From JAWKZG01 sp041396125 (lineage in GTDB: Bacteria > Pseudomonadota > Gammaproteobacteria > Competibacterales > Competibacteraceae), in assembly GCA_041396125.1 (NCBI GenBank), contig JAWKZG010000025.1, forward strand, positions 7,453-71,452: a DNA stretch of 64,000 nucleotides, written 5' to 3'. Positions within the stretch are counted from its first letter, which is position 1. Each line of letters starts with the position of its first letter. Made by a program: the position numbers and the translations under genes. The notes beneath the pieces were generated by a model that was given only the letters and a program-made list of their open reading frames with translations, was not told the DNA's origin and did not search any database. Of this stretch, positions 8,955 through 18,826 are shown in pieces.

Positions 8955-9750
8955 TGCGCTGGCTGACAACGCACCGGCGCTGGTTACTGGGTATCGCTCT
9001 GCTACTGGTCGGAATGCTGGCTGCGCTGGCCTTTGTCAATCGGCAAGCCGGCGAAACCCGTATTATCGCCACCCTGCCGCATGACCCTAATGCCTATACC
9101 CAGGGTTTGCTACTGCACCAGGGCTGGTTTTACGAAAGCACTGGCCAGTATGGCCGCTCCTCACTGCGCCGGGTGGAACCGGGCACGGGTAAGGTTTTGC
9201 AAAAAATCAATCTGCCCGCCACCTTGTTTGGCGAAGGTCTGGCCCTGGTCGATGATCGCCTGATTCAGCTAACCTGGCGCTCAGGGCAAGCTTTTGTCTA
9301 TGATCTGACAAGCTTTGAACTGCTCCAGGAATTCCGCTATGACACCGAAGGCTGGGGCCTGACTTACGATGGCACAGAGCTGATTATGAGCGACGGCAGC
9401 CATCTTCTGTATTTCCGCGATCCACATAGTTTTGCTTTACTGCGTACATTACCGGTTTTCGACAAGGGTCAGCCCGTGCGTTATCTCAACGAACTGGAAT
9501 ACATTCGCGGCGAAGTCTGGGCTAATGTTTATCGCAGCCCTGACATTGTCCGCATCAACCCCGGCACTGGTCCGGTTATTGACCGGCTGCGTTTCCCCGA
9601 ACTTCCCGCCCTGACGAACGCAACGGTCATGAAGATGTGCTGAACGGGATTGCCTACGATACTTCAGAAAATCGTTTGTATATCACCGGGAAACTGTATT
9701 CCTACGTGTATGAACTCAATCTGGCCGGTATAAAATTTCACCTGGATTAA
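8954..9750 (+). CDS. Glutamine cyclotransferase-like protein, interrupted by one frameshift
   Basis: Related to glutaminyl-peptide cyclotransferases, beta-propeller enzymes that form N-terminal pyroglutamate. The product starts MRWLTTHRRW with a single N-terminal membrane anchor, then HDPNAYTQGLLL, YESTGQYGRS and LNELEYI. The frame breaks near 9622-9623: reading continues in another frame as GHEDVLNGIAYD and ends KFHLD. One extra A in the short A run at 9622 restores a 265-residue protein with the family motif, so a sequencing error or a very recent mutation is likely. The start overlaps the lpxH stop (TGATG). True substrate unknown. Confidence 0.8.
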
Positions 9751-9806
9751 CCCTTTTCCTGATAGTGCTTCGTTTATAGTTGGCATTCCACAGCAAGGAG
9801 TGTTCT

Positions 9807-11004
9807 ATGAACCGATCATCTGTACGAACCCTGGCCATCTGCACCTTATCGCTGCTCCTCATCGACAGTGCGCTTGCCCGTATCAAGCTCACAACACTGC
9901 CGGTACGGGAACAGGTCGAAGTGCAATTCGACCATCCCAATCAGACCCTGATCGAGGAAGAGCGCATCGTACCGATGGTACAAGGCATTAACCAGGTTGA
10001 TTTCGCCTGGGCCAATACCCTGATCGACCCGTCCAGCCTGGTGTTCCAGGTTGTATCTGAACCCAATCCGGCCAGTACTCCCGTACAGGCAAACATCCTG
10101 TCAGTCAGTTACCCGCCCAACGAGAACGCGCTGATATGGAGCATCGCAGCAGATCGTTCCGGGCCGGTCAGGGTGCGTATCAGCTATCTGCTAGGCGGGT
10201 TGGATAAAAAGTTTCATTATCGTGCTCTGGCAGCAACTGACGAACAGACCCTGACGCTATCGCAATACTTGCGGATCGATAATCTGGCTAATGAAGGCTA
10301 TCCCGACAGTGTCATCTGGCCGGGTTTCGGCGAGCAACTGGTACGTCCCATCGGGCAAAACGAGTCCAAGGATGTCCTGCTGCATAAATTCCGCGATGTG
10401 CCCCTGCGCAAAACCTATACGGCTGATGTTGCCGAACATGGCTATCTCGACGCCACCCAGCATAAACTGAATATTCCTATGCATTATGTGCTGGACAATA
10501 CCCGCACCAGCGGACTCGGCCAGTTTGCTCCTGGCTGCCGGCAAAGCCCGTATATTCCAGCAGGATGGACACGGCAGCCAGGCATTTCTGGGCGAGGACT
10601 GGGGCCGCTTCACCCCGCCGGATGATGAATTATCGCTGTATCTCGGTCTGGCGCAGGATATTGTCGTTCGGCGCACCATTGACCGTAATGAACGCACTCG
10701 TCTGGCCGGTAATGCCTACCGGCAGGACATTACGGTCAAATACGAAATTGAAAATTTTAAAGACAGCCCCGCCATCCTAAATATTGTTGAACACCCCAGC
10801 CTGATTCGTGACCAACTCATCGGCCATTCCAGCCTGGAACCTGAATGGACTCTTGGATCGGACACCACGCTGCCAGCCGCAGACGCCGATCACAGCGACT
10901 ACAGCAAGCTGCTGTTCAAACTCGAGTTACCCGCCCGGGAAGGCTCGGGCGAAGCCCGTAAGCTCGTCCACCGCTTGCACATTCGCTACAACAATCAGTG
11001 GTAA
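9807..11004 (+). CDS. DUF4139-type exported protein, first of a tandem pair, one frameshift
   Basis: Exported protein of unknown function. AAGGAG precedes the ATG. The product begins with a signal peptide (MNRSSVRTLA, cleavage near SALA). Motifs shared with the next gene include WANTLIDP and a central segment on receiving a pink-family DUF4139 fold, rich in beta strands. The frame breaks at the TTT at 10524-10526; removing one T gives GQLLLAAGKARIFQ and an intact protein of about 398 residues ending RYNNQW. It is shorter than its neighbour and diverged from it, so the pair is an old duplication. I infer an envelope role only from the signal peptide. Confidence 0.72.
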
Positions 11005-11009
11005 TCGTT

Positions 11010-12425
11010 ATGCGCTATCTAGCTTCTTTCTTATTCACGTTACTCTGTATTGCCAGTGTTACGGCCCAGGCGGGCAATGTCGATCTGGCCACTGTGCCAC
11101 CCCGTCAACACGTGCAGCTGACCATTTACAACTCGGAGGATCTGACCCTGGTGCGGGAAACCCGCGTAGTCACCTTCAAACAGGGTGTGAACCCCTTGCA
11201 GTTTTCCTGGGCCAATACCCTGATCGACCCCACCTCGGTAGAGCTGCGTTTTCCTGATGCAGCTGCAGATCTGGACGTACTCGATACCACATTTCCTCAT
11301 GACAAAGCGCAGTCGTTGTACTGGAATGTGCAAAGCAGCAGCGATCAGGAGGCCTTGCTTGAAATCAGCTATTTCACCTCGGGCATCGACTGGCGGGCAG
11401 ATTATCTGGCCATCGCCGACGAGGCCAATGCCCAGCTGGCACTCACCAGTTTTGTGCGAGTCAATAATCAATCCGGCGAAGATTACGAAAATGCCCAGGT
11501 CAGACTTGTCGTAGGCACCATCAATCTGGTCGAGAAAATTGCCGAACTGGCCCGTATGCCGGCTGGCCGTTTGCAGGAATTGGAGCGCGACCAGTTCAAT
11601 GATTTACGCCAGCGCGCTGCTAAGATGCTGATGTCGCAAGGTGCCGCAGCGCCGGCACCTGCCATGGAAGTAACCAGCGCTAAAACGGTCGAGAAAGAGA
11701 GCCTGAGCGAGTATTTTATTTACACCATTGAAGGCACAGAAAGTATTCCCAACGGCTGGGCCAAACGTTTGCGCAGCTTCGCCGCCGAGGCTGTGCCATT
11801 TAATGAACAATACCGTTACCGCCCGCGCGAGTACGGCGACCAGCTGGTACGTATGTTACTGCTACGCAACGATGAAGAGTCCGGCCTGGGTACTACCCCG
11901 CTGCCGGACGGTGAAGTACGAATCTTCCGGCGCAACGGGCGGGGCGGTTTAAGCTATCTGACCCAGCAGACAATCCCGTATATCCCCATCGGCGACCGGC
12001 TGGAGCTGAATCTGGGACATGACCCGGAAGTCCTGTTCGAACTGGTCAAACTGCGTGCAGTGCGGGATCAGATCTGGCTGCGTCAGCGTGGTGCCAATAT
12101 TTACCGCCGCCTGGATGAGCCTGGAGTGCAAATTGATTTTGGTGGTGAAGTCGCCGGTTGGGATGAGCATATTTTCTACAGTCAGCGCATTCGCAACTTC
12201 CACGACCGCCCGATTGATGTCGAAGTCCGCCGCAGCTACAACGGTGATGTTGTATTTCGCAGTGAGCTTGACGCCAGTCGGCATGATTTCAATACGGTAC
12301 AGTTCAGCACCCAGGTGCCGGCCCGCACGCAGCTGGATTTACTGCACGAAGTGGTGACCCGGCAGGGATATAATAGTCAGCAAAACCAGGTTGAGATCGT
12401 GCAGGAAGCCGTACAATTACCCTAA
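11010..12425 (+). CDS. DUF4139-type exported protein, second of a tandem pair
   Basis: 471-residue protein with an N-terminal signal peptide (MRYLASFLF, cleavage near TAQAG). It shares WANTLIDP and the layout of the preceding gene, and retains longer central repeats with SYFTSGIDWRADY and VRLVVGTINLVEKIAEL. The latter resembles the DUF4139 strand-rich region. I start at ATG 11010; an in-frame GTG at 10998 overlaps the previous gene. No catalytic motif is recognisable. It is the last gene of the lpxH-side block on this strand. Confidence 0.78.
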   Translation: MRYLASFLFTLLCIASVTAQAGNVDLATVPPRQHVQLTIYNSEDLTLVRETRVVTFKQGVNPLQFSWANTLIDPTSVELRFPDAAADLDVLDTTFPHDKAQSLYWNVQSSSDQEALLEISYFTSGIDWRADYLAIADEANAQLALTSFVRVNNQSGEDYENAQVRLVVGTINLVEKIAELARMPAGRLQELERDQFNDLRQRAAKMLMSQGAAAPAPAMEVTSAKTVEKESLSEYFIYTIEGTESIPNGWAKRLRSFAAEAVPFNEQYRYRPREYGDQLVRMLLLRNDEESGLGTTPLPDGEVRIFRRNGRGGLSYLTQQTIPYIPIGDRLELNLGHDPEVLFELVKLRAVRDQIWLRQRGANIYRRLDEPGVQIDFGGEVAGWDEHIFYSQRIRNFHDRPIDVEVRRSYNGDVVFRSELDASRHDFNTVQFSTQVPARTQLDLLHEVVTRQGYNSQQNQVEIVQEAVQLP

Positions 12426-12476
12426 GCACCAGACCCGGCAAACAAAACCATTGCCATTCCAAGGGAGGCGGACTCA

Positions 12477-12707
12477 TGCAAGGCATCTGTTAATACCGGC
12501 AGCGAGGATGTCGCCGCCGCCCTCAAAAACCTGACGGAAGATGCAGGGTGAATCTGGCGCTAGAATGCAATGCGAACACTGCCGCACGCAATGCGGCAGT
12601 CGATACAACCCGGCGCTGGGGCTCGGTTTGTTTCGTTGGCGGAGGCTGAGCAGACCTATCAGCGGTTCGACCGCCAGACCACCGGCAAAGGTGTGTTTGA
12701 GTTTTGA
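12477..12707 (+). pseudogene. Relic of a zinc-type (MDR) alcohol dehydrogenase-like gene
   Basis: Three collinear pieces of a medium-chain dehydrogenase C-terminal half can be read on this strand. They are SVNTGSEDVAAALKNLTED, then (after a -1 shift at the GGG near 12548) NLALECNANTAARNAAV and RRWGSVCFVGGG, and finally LAEAEQTYQRFDRQTTGK with GVFEF and a stop at 12705. The family normally has about 75 residues between the FVG motif and the last piece, so there is an internal deletion. The N-terminal half is absent. This is real decay, not a single base error. An 8-bp hairpin (12578-12600) falls inside it. Confidence 0.6.
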
Positions 12708-12753
12708 ATGCCGACTACCATGCAGGACAGACCCTGCTGCTAGAGGCCATTGT

Positions 12754-13551
12754 TTATTGGCTCTGGTTCAACTCATCCAGCTCCGCACCGGAAAAGCCCG
12801 CCTGCAAGCGGGCTTCACGGTTAAACGGTCCGCGCAGCTGGCCATGGAAATGGGTGTCAATCAAGCGTTTGAATTCTGCTGTCGGCTCTAAGTCGCGCTG
12901 TTGGCATAAAAATTCAAACCAGCACGAGCCAATCGCAACATGCTGGATTTCGTCGGTCAGGATAATGCCGAGAATACGACTGGTTTCAGTATCGCCACTG
13001 GCTGTTAATTGCTTGATCATACCAGGTGTCACATCCAGTCCACGCGCTTCCAGTACCCTGGGAACCAGCGCCATTCGGGCCAATGGATCATGTGCGGTAC
13101 GCCGTGCCATGTCCCATAAACCATCATGCGCGGGCAGACCACCGTAAGCCAGCTCCAGCTCATGTAAACGCGTCTGCAGCAGTTGAAAGTGACCACTTTC
13201 CTCGACGGCAACCCGCAGCCAGTCAACATAGTACGCGCGCGGCAGATTCTGAAACCGGCATACCGCATCCAGCGCCAAATTGATCGCATTAAACTCAATA
13301 TGGGCCAGCGCGTGCACCAGCACTCGCCTTCCGGCAGCGGTATGCAGGCTGCGCCGTTGTAGTTGCCGGGGATGCACCAGTTGAGGCTGAGTCGGCCGAC
13401 CAGGTGCCAATCCGGGCAATGCGGCAGGCACGGGATCCAGTGCAAGCTCGCCGGCGAGTAAATCCTGCTGCGCTTGCCGGGTCAAAGCAATTTTACGCTC
13501 GATGGCGGGCGCTTCCCAGGCGGCTTTAACGCGTACAAACAAATTATCCAC
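12754..13551 (-). CDS. DUF455 ferritin-like protein
   Basis: 265-residue helical protein of the DUF455 (ferritin-like) family, function not established. Candidate di-iron ligands lie in HALAHIEFNAINLA, VEESGHF and DEIQHV, the spaced Glu/His pattern of ferritin-like four-helix bundles. The start is GTG at 13551, 16 bp after the dnaJ stop on the same strand, without a strong ribosome-binding site, so it probably depends on dnaJ transcription. Members resemble tRNA hydroxylase MiaE-type folds, but I see no reason to assign that activity. Confidence 0.8.
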   Translation of the reverse strand: MDNLFVRVKAAWEAPAIERKIALTRQAQQDLLAGELALDPVPAALPGLAPGRPTQPQLVHPRQLQRRSLHTAAGRRVLVHALAHIEFNAINLALDAVCRFQNLPRAYYVDWLRVAVEESGHFQLLQTRLHELELAYGGLPAHDGLWDMARRTAHDPLARMALVPRVLEARGLDVTPGMIKQLTASGDTETSRILGIILTDEIQHVAIGSCWFEFLCQQRDLEPTAEFKRLIDTHFHGQLRGPFNREARLQAGFSGAELDELNQSQ

Positions 13552-13567
13552 GTCGGTTTATAACCGT

Positions 13568-14704
13568 TTAGGACGAGGGTTTTAAATCCTCAAAAAACTT
13601 CTTCACACCGTCCAGCCAGCTGCTGTGCTGCGGGGTATGCGCATGGCCACTTTCATGCATTGATTCAGCCAGTTGCTGCAGCAATTCCTTTTGTTGCCTG
13701 GTCAGATTAACGGGTGTTTCCACTTTAACCCGGCATAATAAATCCCCTACCGTGCCACTGCGCACCGGCTTGACTCCTTTACCGCGCAAACGAAACAGCT
13801 TGCCGGTCTGCGTTTCCGGCGGGATTTTCAGATTGACCTGACCGTCCAGGGTCGGCACATTCAATTCACCACCCAAAGCAGCTGTTGTAAAACTGATAGG
13901 CACCTCACAGTACAGATTACTTTCATCGCGGGTAAAAATCGGATGTTCCTTGATCTGGATCTGGACATACAAATCACCCGATGGCCCGCCATTTTCACCC
14001 CGTTCGCCTTCGCCGCTCAGACGAATGCGATCGCCGTTATCCACACCGGCAGGCACCTTCACCGACAGGGTTTTCTGCTCTTCCACCACGCCGGCACCAC
14101 GGCAATGTTTGCAGGGATCGCTAATGATTGTGCCCTGCCCCCGACAGCGCGGACAGGTCTGCTGGATAGAGAAAAATCCCTGCTGCATGCGCACCTGCCC
14201 AATCCCGTTACAGGTGGTACAGGTAGTAGGTTTGGTGCCTGGTTTGGCACCACTGCCGTTACAGTGATGGCAATCGACGTGTGTAGGAATACGAATCTTG
14301 GCAGTGGTGCCGAAGACCGCATCTTCCAGAGATAATTCCAGGTTATAGCGTAAATCTGCGCCGCGATAGGCTTGATTGGGGCCACCTCGCGCATTGCCGA
14401 AAATATCACCAAAGACATCGCCGAAAATATCGCTGAAGCTGGCACCACCGGCCTGTCTAGCGCCGCCCTGCATACTGGCATCGACACCCGCATGGCCAAA
14501 CTGATCATACGCTGCCCGCTTACGCGTATCGGATAAAATCTCGTAAGCCTCTTTGGCTTCCTTGAAACGCTCTTCAGCGACGCTATCGCCCGGATTGCGG
14601 TCCGGGTGGAATTTCATCGCCAGTCGACGATACGCTTTTTTCAGGTCATCATCGCTCGCGTTTTTCTGTACGCCGAGCACTTCATAGTAATCACGTTTAG
14701 CCAT
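13568..14704 (-). CDS. dnaJ: Chaperone protein DnaJ
   Basis: Hsp40 co-chaperone that delivers substrates to DnaK and stimulates its ATPase. The 378-residue product has the J domain with the HPD motif in MKFHPDRNPGD, a Gly/Phe-rich linker near residues 75-110, four CxxCxGxG zinc-finger repeats (CHHCNGSG, CTTCNGIG, CPRCRGQG, CKHCRGAG) and the C-terminal substrate-binding domains. It lies 83 bp downstream of dnaK, separated by a strong hairpin terminator, so its level is probably set by read-through. Confidence 0.97.
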   Translation of the reverse strand: MAKRDYYEVLGVQKNASDDDLKKAYRRLAMKFHPDRNPGDSVAEERFKEAKEAYEILSDTRKRAAYDQFGHAGVDASMQGGARQAGGASFSDIFGDVFGDIFGNARGGPNQAYRGADLRYNLELSLEDAVFGTTAKIRIPTHVDCHHCNGSGAKPGTKPTTCTTCNGIGQVRMQQGFFSIQQTCPRCRGQGTIISDPCKHCRGAGVVEEQKTLSVKVPAGVDNGDRIRLSGEGERGENGGPSGDLYVQIQIKEHPIFTRDESNLYCEVPISFTTAALGGELNVPTLDGQVNLKIPPETQTGKLFRLRGKGVKPVRSGTVGDLLCRVKVETPVNLTRQQKELLQQLAESMHESGHAHTPQHSSWLDGVKKFFEDLKPSS

Positions 14705-14731
14705 TAGAGTATTAGTCGTTATTCATCAAAC

Positions 14732-14772
14732 AAAAACCGGGGTTGACAGTGTATGCTCACAGTCAACCCCGG
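14732..14772 (-). terminator. Intrinsic terminator between dnaK and dnaJ
   Basis: On the minus strand, CCGGGGTTGAC and its exact complement GTCAACCCCGG form an 11-bp stem around a 14-nt loop, followed by TTTTTGTTT. It sits 16 bp after the dnaK stop and 28 bp before the dnaJ start. It should lower dnaJ expression relative to dnaK. Confidence 0.85.
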
Positions 14773-14787
14773 ATAATACGGGCAGAA

Positions 14788-16707
14788 TTACTTGTCTTTG
14801 ACTTCTTCGAATTCAGCGTCTACCACGCCCTCATCTTTCGAGCCGCCATCGGTTTTCGCCTGGCCGGATGCATCCGCCTGATCTTCACTGGTTTGAGCAT
14901 ATACCCGCTCGGCCAGTTTACCGGACAACTCTGCCAGGGTTTGGCTCTTGGACTCAATGGCCGCCTTGTTATCACCTTTCAAAGCCGTGCGTAAATCAGC
15001 CATGGCACTTTCGATCTGGCCGCGTTCGGCGCTGTCGACCTTTTCACCCAGATCTTTCAGCGTTTTCTCGGTCGCATGAATCAGGTTCTCGCCCTGATTG
15101 CGCACATCTACCAGCTCGCGGAACTTGCGGTCTTCCTCGGCATGCGCTTCAGCATCCTTGACCATCTTATCGATCTCTTCATCACTGAGGCCACTGGAAG
15201 CTTTAATAACGATGGACTGTTCTTTACCCGTCGCTTTATCCTTGGCCGAGACGTTCAGAATACCATTGGCATCAATATTGAACGCAACTTCAACCTGCGG
15301 CACGCCACGGGGCGCAGGCGGAATATCACTCAGATCAAACTTACCCAGCGATTTATTATCCAGCGCACGTTCCCGTTCGCCCTGCAGGACATGCACGGTG
15401 ACCGCTGTCTGATTATCCTCAGCGGTAGAGAACGTCTGCGAAGCCTTGGTCGGGATTGTGGTGTTTTTCTCGATCAGCTTGGTCATGACACCGCCCAGGG
15501 TTTCAATACCCAGGCTCAGCGGCGTGACATCAAGCAACAACACGTCTTTGACTTCACCGCCCAGCACACCACCCTGGATAGCAGCACCAACGGCAACTGC
15601 TTCGTCCGGGTTGACGTCTTTGCGCGGCTCGCGATTGAAAAACTCTTTGACCGCTTCCTGCACCTTGGGCATGCGGGTCTGACCACCAACCAGAATCACC
15701 TCGTTTAGATCGCCCACCGACAAACCGGCATCTTTCAGTGCGGTCCGGCACGGCCCGATCGTTCTGTCGATAAGTTCCTCGACCAGCGATTCGAGTTTGG
15801 CGCGAGTCAGCTTGATATTCAAATGCTTGGGACCGCTGGCATCGGCCGTGATATACGGCAGATTGACTTCAGTCTGCTGGCTCGATGAAAGCTCGATTTT
15901 GGCTTTCTCGGCAGCTTCTTTCAGTCGTTGCGCAGCCAGTGGATCACCGCGCAAATCGATGCCGGTATCCCGTGCGAACTGATCAGCCAGATAGTCGATT
16001 ACGCGCTTGTCAAAGTCTTCCCCGCCCAGGAACGTATCGCCGTTGGTAGACAGCACTTCAAACTGGTGTTCACCGTCAACTTCAGCGATTTCGATGATCG
16101 AAACGTCAAACGTACCGCCGCCCAGATCGTACACAACGATTTTGCTGTCGCCGCGCTTTTTGTCCATACCGTAAGCCAGCGCCGCAGCGGTCGGCTCATT
16201 GATAATGCGCTTGACTTCCAGACCGGCGATGCGCCCGGCATCTTTGGTCGCCTGGCGTTGCGAGTCATTAAAGTAAGCCGGTACGGTAATCACGGCTTCC
16301 TTGATTTCCTCGCCCAGGTAATCTTCGGCGGTTTTCTTCATCTTCATCAACACCCGCGCGGAGATCTCCGGCGGCGCCATCTTGCGCCCTTTGACCTCGA
16401 CCCAGGCATCGCCATTATCCGCCTTAACGATTTGATACGGCACCAGCTTGATGTCTTTCTGTACTTCGTCTTCCTGAAAACGACGTCCAATCAATCGCTT
16501 AACCGCAAACAAAGTGTTCTTGGGATTAGTAACAGCCTGCCGTTTGGCAGATTGACCAACCAATACTTCATCGTCGTCTGCGAATGCAATCACTGATGGT
16601 GTGGTGCGATCACCCTCGGAATTTTCAATAACCCGCGGCTTACCCCCTTCCATAACAGCGACACAGGAGTTCGTCGTCCCTAAATCAATACCAATTACCT
16701 TACCCAT
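14788..16707 (-). CDS. dnaK: Chaperone protein DnaK (Hsp70)
   Basis: ATP-driven Hsp70 chaperone. The 639-residue product begins MGKVIGIDLGTTNS with the nucleotide-binding domain, has the phosphate-binding loop VYDLGGGTFD, the linker-region motif LLLDVTPLSLGIE, and an acidic C-terminal tail ending EEVKDK. I choose ATG 16707, preceded by GAGAGGAAAAC; the frame is open further upstream but the family start is MGKVIGID. A sigma-32-like promoter lies 74 bp upstream, in addition to transcription from hrcA-grpE. Confidence 0.98.
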   Translation of the reverse strand: MGKVIGIDLGTTNSCVAVMEGGKPRVIENSEGDRTTPSVIAFADDDEVLVGQSAKRQAVTNPKNTLFAVKRLIGRRFQEDEVQKDIKLVPYQIVKADNGDAWVEVKGRKMAPPEISARVLMKMKKTAEDYLGEEIKEAVITVPAYFNDSQRQATKDAGRIAGLEVKRIINEPTAAALAYGMDKKRGDSKIVVYDLGGGTFDVSIIEIAEVDGEHQFEVLSTNGDTFLGGEDFDKRVIDYLADQFARDTGIDLRGDPLAAQRLKEAAEKAKIELSSSQQTEVNLPYITADASGPKHLNIKLTRAKLESLVEELIDRTIGPCRTALKDAGLSVGDLNEVILVGGQTRMPKVQEAVKEFFNREPRKDVNPDEAVAVGAAIQGGVLGGEVKDVLLLDVTPLSLGIETLGGVMTKLIEKNTTIPTKASQTFSTAEDNQTAVTVHVLQGERERALDNKSLGKFDLSDIPPAPRGVPQVEVAFNIDANGILNVSAKDKATGKEQSIVIKASSGLSDEEIDKMVKDAEAHAEEDRKFRELVDVRNQGENLIHATEKTLKDLGEKVDSAERGQIESAMADLRTALKGDNKAAIESKSQTLAELSGKLAERVYAQTSEDQADASGQAKTDGGSKDEGVVDAEFEEVKDK

Positions 16708-16780
16708 GTTTTCCTCTCTTAAATCTGATTTCAAAAATCTTGAACCTTTGCGCATCTACTGATCGCGCCTCTGGCTTCTG

Positions 16781-16807
16781 ATATGGGGTGTTTGCCTGAA
16801 TTTTCAA
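16781..16807 (-). promoter_or_regulatory. sigma-32 (RpoH) type heat-shock promoter of dnaK
   Basis: On the minus strand, TTGAAA (16807-16802), a 13-bp spacer and CCCCATAT (16788-16781) match the RpoH consensus (CTTGAAA, 13-15 bp, CCCCATnT) except for the leading C. It lies in the grpE-dnaK gap, 74 bp before the dnaK ATG. This gives dnaK-dnaJ a sigma-32 input separate from the HrcA control of the upstream operon. Confidence 0.75.
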
Positions 16808-16881
16808 CTCGTACTGCAGCCCAGTAACGGGTGATCTTTAAGGACACCACACCTGAAACCGGTCATAACCTGATTCTGTGC

Positions 16882-17459
16882 CTATTTTGGGGCCGCCTGG
16901 GCCACGATAACCATTGCTGGACGCACCAGCCGGTCATTGAGCCGATAGCCTTTCTGAATGACCTGCATAACGGTATTCGGCTCAGCTTCACTGCTGGGCT
17001 GCATGGCCATTGCTTCATGCCACTCAGGATTGAATTTTTCACCGTGGGGGTTAATTTCGCTGACGCCAAACTTCGCAACGGCCGCCGCCAGCATTTTCAG
17101 GGTGAGCTCGGTACCTTCCCGCAATTTGCTGATATCGGCGCTCTCATCGATAGCGGCCAACCCCATTTCCAGACTATCTTTCACGGGCAATAACTCAGCG
17201 ACAAATTTATCCAGGGCATATTTATGCGCGTTCTGTAAATCGCGCTCGGCCCGTTTGCGGATATTTTCCACATCGGCCCGCGCCTGCAGGAAAAGATTAC
17301 GATTCTCCTCGACCTGCTGCCGTAACTGCTCGATTTCAGCCCGCAGCTGTGCGGTGGTAGCCGAATCCGCAGACTCTTCCGGCTGAGCACGGTTCTCCTG
17401 AGCAGGGTTAGAGGTATCCCCTGCCCCGCCGGCAACGGCTTCCGCCGTATCCGGTGCAT
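16882..17459 (-). CDS. grpE: Nucleotide exchange factor GrpE, frameshift at the start
   Basis: Exchanges ADP for ATP on DnaK. The body reads as a typical GrpE: a coiled-coil N-terminus (QLRAEIEQLRQQVEENRN), ARADVENIRKRAERD, then the beta domain with NPEWHEAMAMQP and VIQKGYRLNDRLVRPAMVIV. No in-frame start codon exists upstream. The ATG at 17459, which has AAAGGAGT upstream, is in the wrong frame by one base. Adding a G after ATG gives MAPDTAEAVAGG and an intact protein of about 192 residues. I read this as a one-base loss in the sequence. It lies between hrcA and dnaK. Confidence 0.88.
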
Positions 17460-17682
17460 GTTTATGTTGACTCCTTTCGCTGTCTCCACAATTTTTTTGA
17501 TGATCAAACGTACTGATAGACTTCTGTCTGCTTCAGCGCTGTTCAGCCAGCGCTCTAGAGGTTATTTCACCTGCTGCGAAATACCCCTGCAAGCTATGCC
17601 AAACGCATCAGCCCATGCTCTGCGACATGCAAAGCCGGGCAAACACACTGACACTGCAAAATACCTGTTCGTCAGATGAGGT

Positions 17683-18750
17683 TTATTTGCGCGAATTCAA
17701 GGCGGACGCCAGTAATTTAGCGCTTACATCCACAATCGGGATCACTCGCTCATACGCCATCCGGGTCGGTCCGATCACCCCCAGAACGCCAAGCACTTTA
17801 CCCTCTACCGAATACGGCGCGGTCACCACGCTGCACTCATCCAGCACGTCATAACCGGACTCTTCGCCAATAAAGATCTGTACCCCACGGGCATTGATGC
17901 ATTGATCAAGCAAATGCAAAATATCCCGCTTCTGGTTGAAAGCTTCAAATAAATGCCGCAGCTTCTCAACATCGCTCAGCTCGGCTTGTCCCATCAGGTT
18001 AATCTGCCCGTCCAGCACGTAGTCTTCTTCTGTGCTCTCAGGTGTTTCGGCAAAAACCTGGCTGGCCATTGAAATAACCATCTGCATGAGCTCATTCATG
18101 GTTTCGCGGGTAACCTGCAGATCACTCAGCAAGCCTGACGAACTCGTGCAGGTTTTTACCGGCAAACTGGTGATTAAGATAATTCGCCGCCTGTTGCAAC
18201 TCACTGGCGCTATAATCCCGTTCGACTTGAATCACTCGGTTCTGCACTTCGGCTTCGTTCACAACCAGTATTACCAGCACCCGCCGATCCGGCAACGATA
18301 GAAATTCGACATGCCGCAGCGTCAGCAGGGTATGCCGGGGCAACATGACCACACCCGCCATTTTGGTAAATCCCGACAGCAGGGACGATACCGTTTGCAC
18401 CAACTCGGGAACGGTACCGGCCGACTCGAAATGGCGCCGCAGATCGTTCAACTCCAGAGTGGATAAGGGCTTGACTTGCAACAGGGAGTCGACAAAAAAG
18501 CGATACCCCTTGACCGTTGGTATACGGCCAGCCGAAGTATGCGGCGACCGCAAAAACCCAGCTCTTCCAGGTCGGCCATAACATTGCGAATCGTGGCCGG
18601 ACTCAGATCCAAACCGGCGTCACGCGATAATGTGCGCGAGCCAATGGGCTGCCCATCATGAATATAGCGCTCAACCAAAATCTTCAGCAGATTCTGGGCG
18701 CGCTCATTAAGAATACCGGAATAGGATGAATGCTGACTATTTTCAGACAC
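17683..18750 (-). CDS. hrcA: Heat-inducible transcription repressor HrcA, two compensating frameshifts
   Basis: Winged-helix repressor that binds CIRCE. The N-terminal DNA-binding part (RYIHDGQPIGSRTLSRD, SPATIRNVMADLEELGF) is in one frame and the middle (SPHTSAGRIPT, GYRFFVDSLL) in a second. The C-terminal part (SDLQVTRETMNELM, IFIGEESG, LGVLGVIGPTRMAYERVIPIVD) returns to the first. The first break is a missing base in the A run at 18552-18556, the second an extra base near 18141. Together they cancel, and the locus is 356 codons, the family length. A perfect CIRCE lies 43 bp upstream, so the gene is probably autoregulated and functional. Confidence 0.88.
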
Positions 18751-18792
18751 TTGATTCCACCTCGGGACCTGTCTCAGGCTGTTTCGCCCTGG

Positions 18793-18819
18793 TTAGCACT
18801 CATTGAAAGCGAGTGCTAA
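18793..18819 (-). promoter_or_regulatory. CIRCE operator (HrcA binding site)
   Basis: TTAGCACTC-N9-GAGTGCTAA, a perfect match to the CIRCE consensus, lies 43 bp upstream of hrcA and just downstream of its -10 box. HrcA bound here would block transcription of hrcA-grpE (and read-through into dnaK). The spacer is ATTGAAAGC. Confidence 0.96.
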
Positions 18820-18826
18820 ACCAAAA

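Noticed and set aside
12548..12552. Selenocysteine TGA in the 12.5 kb relic
   Set aside because: The frame shifts at that point and no SECIS-like hairpin directly follows; decay explains it.
12541..12891. 116-codon plus-strand gene
   Set aside because: It overlaps the dehydrogenase relic in another frame and the DUF455 gene on the other strand, and has no family features.
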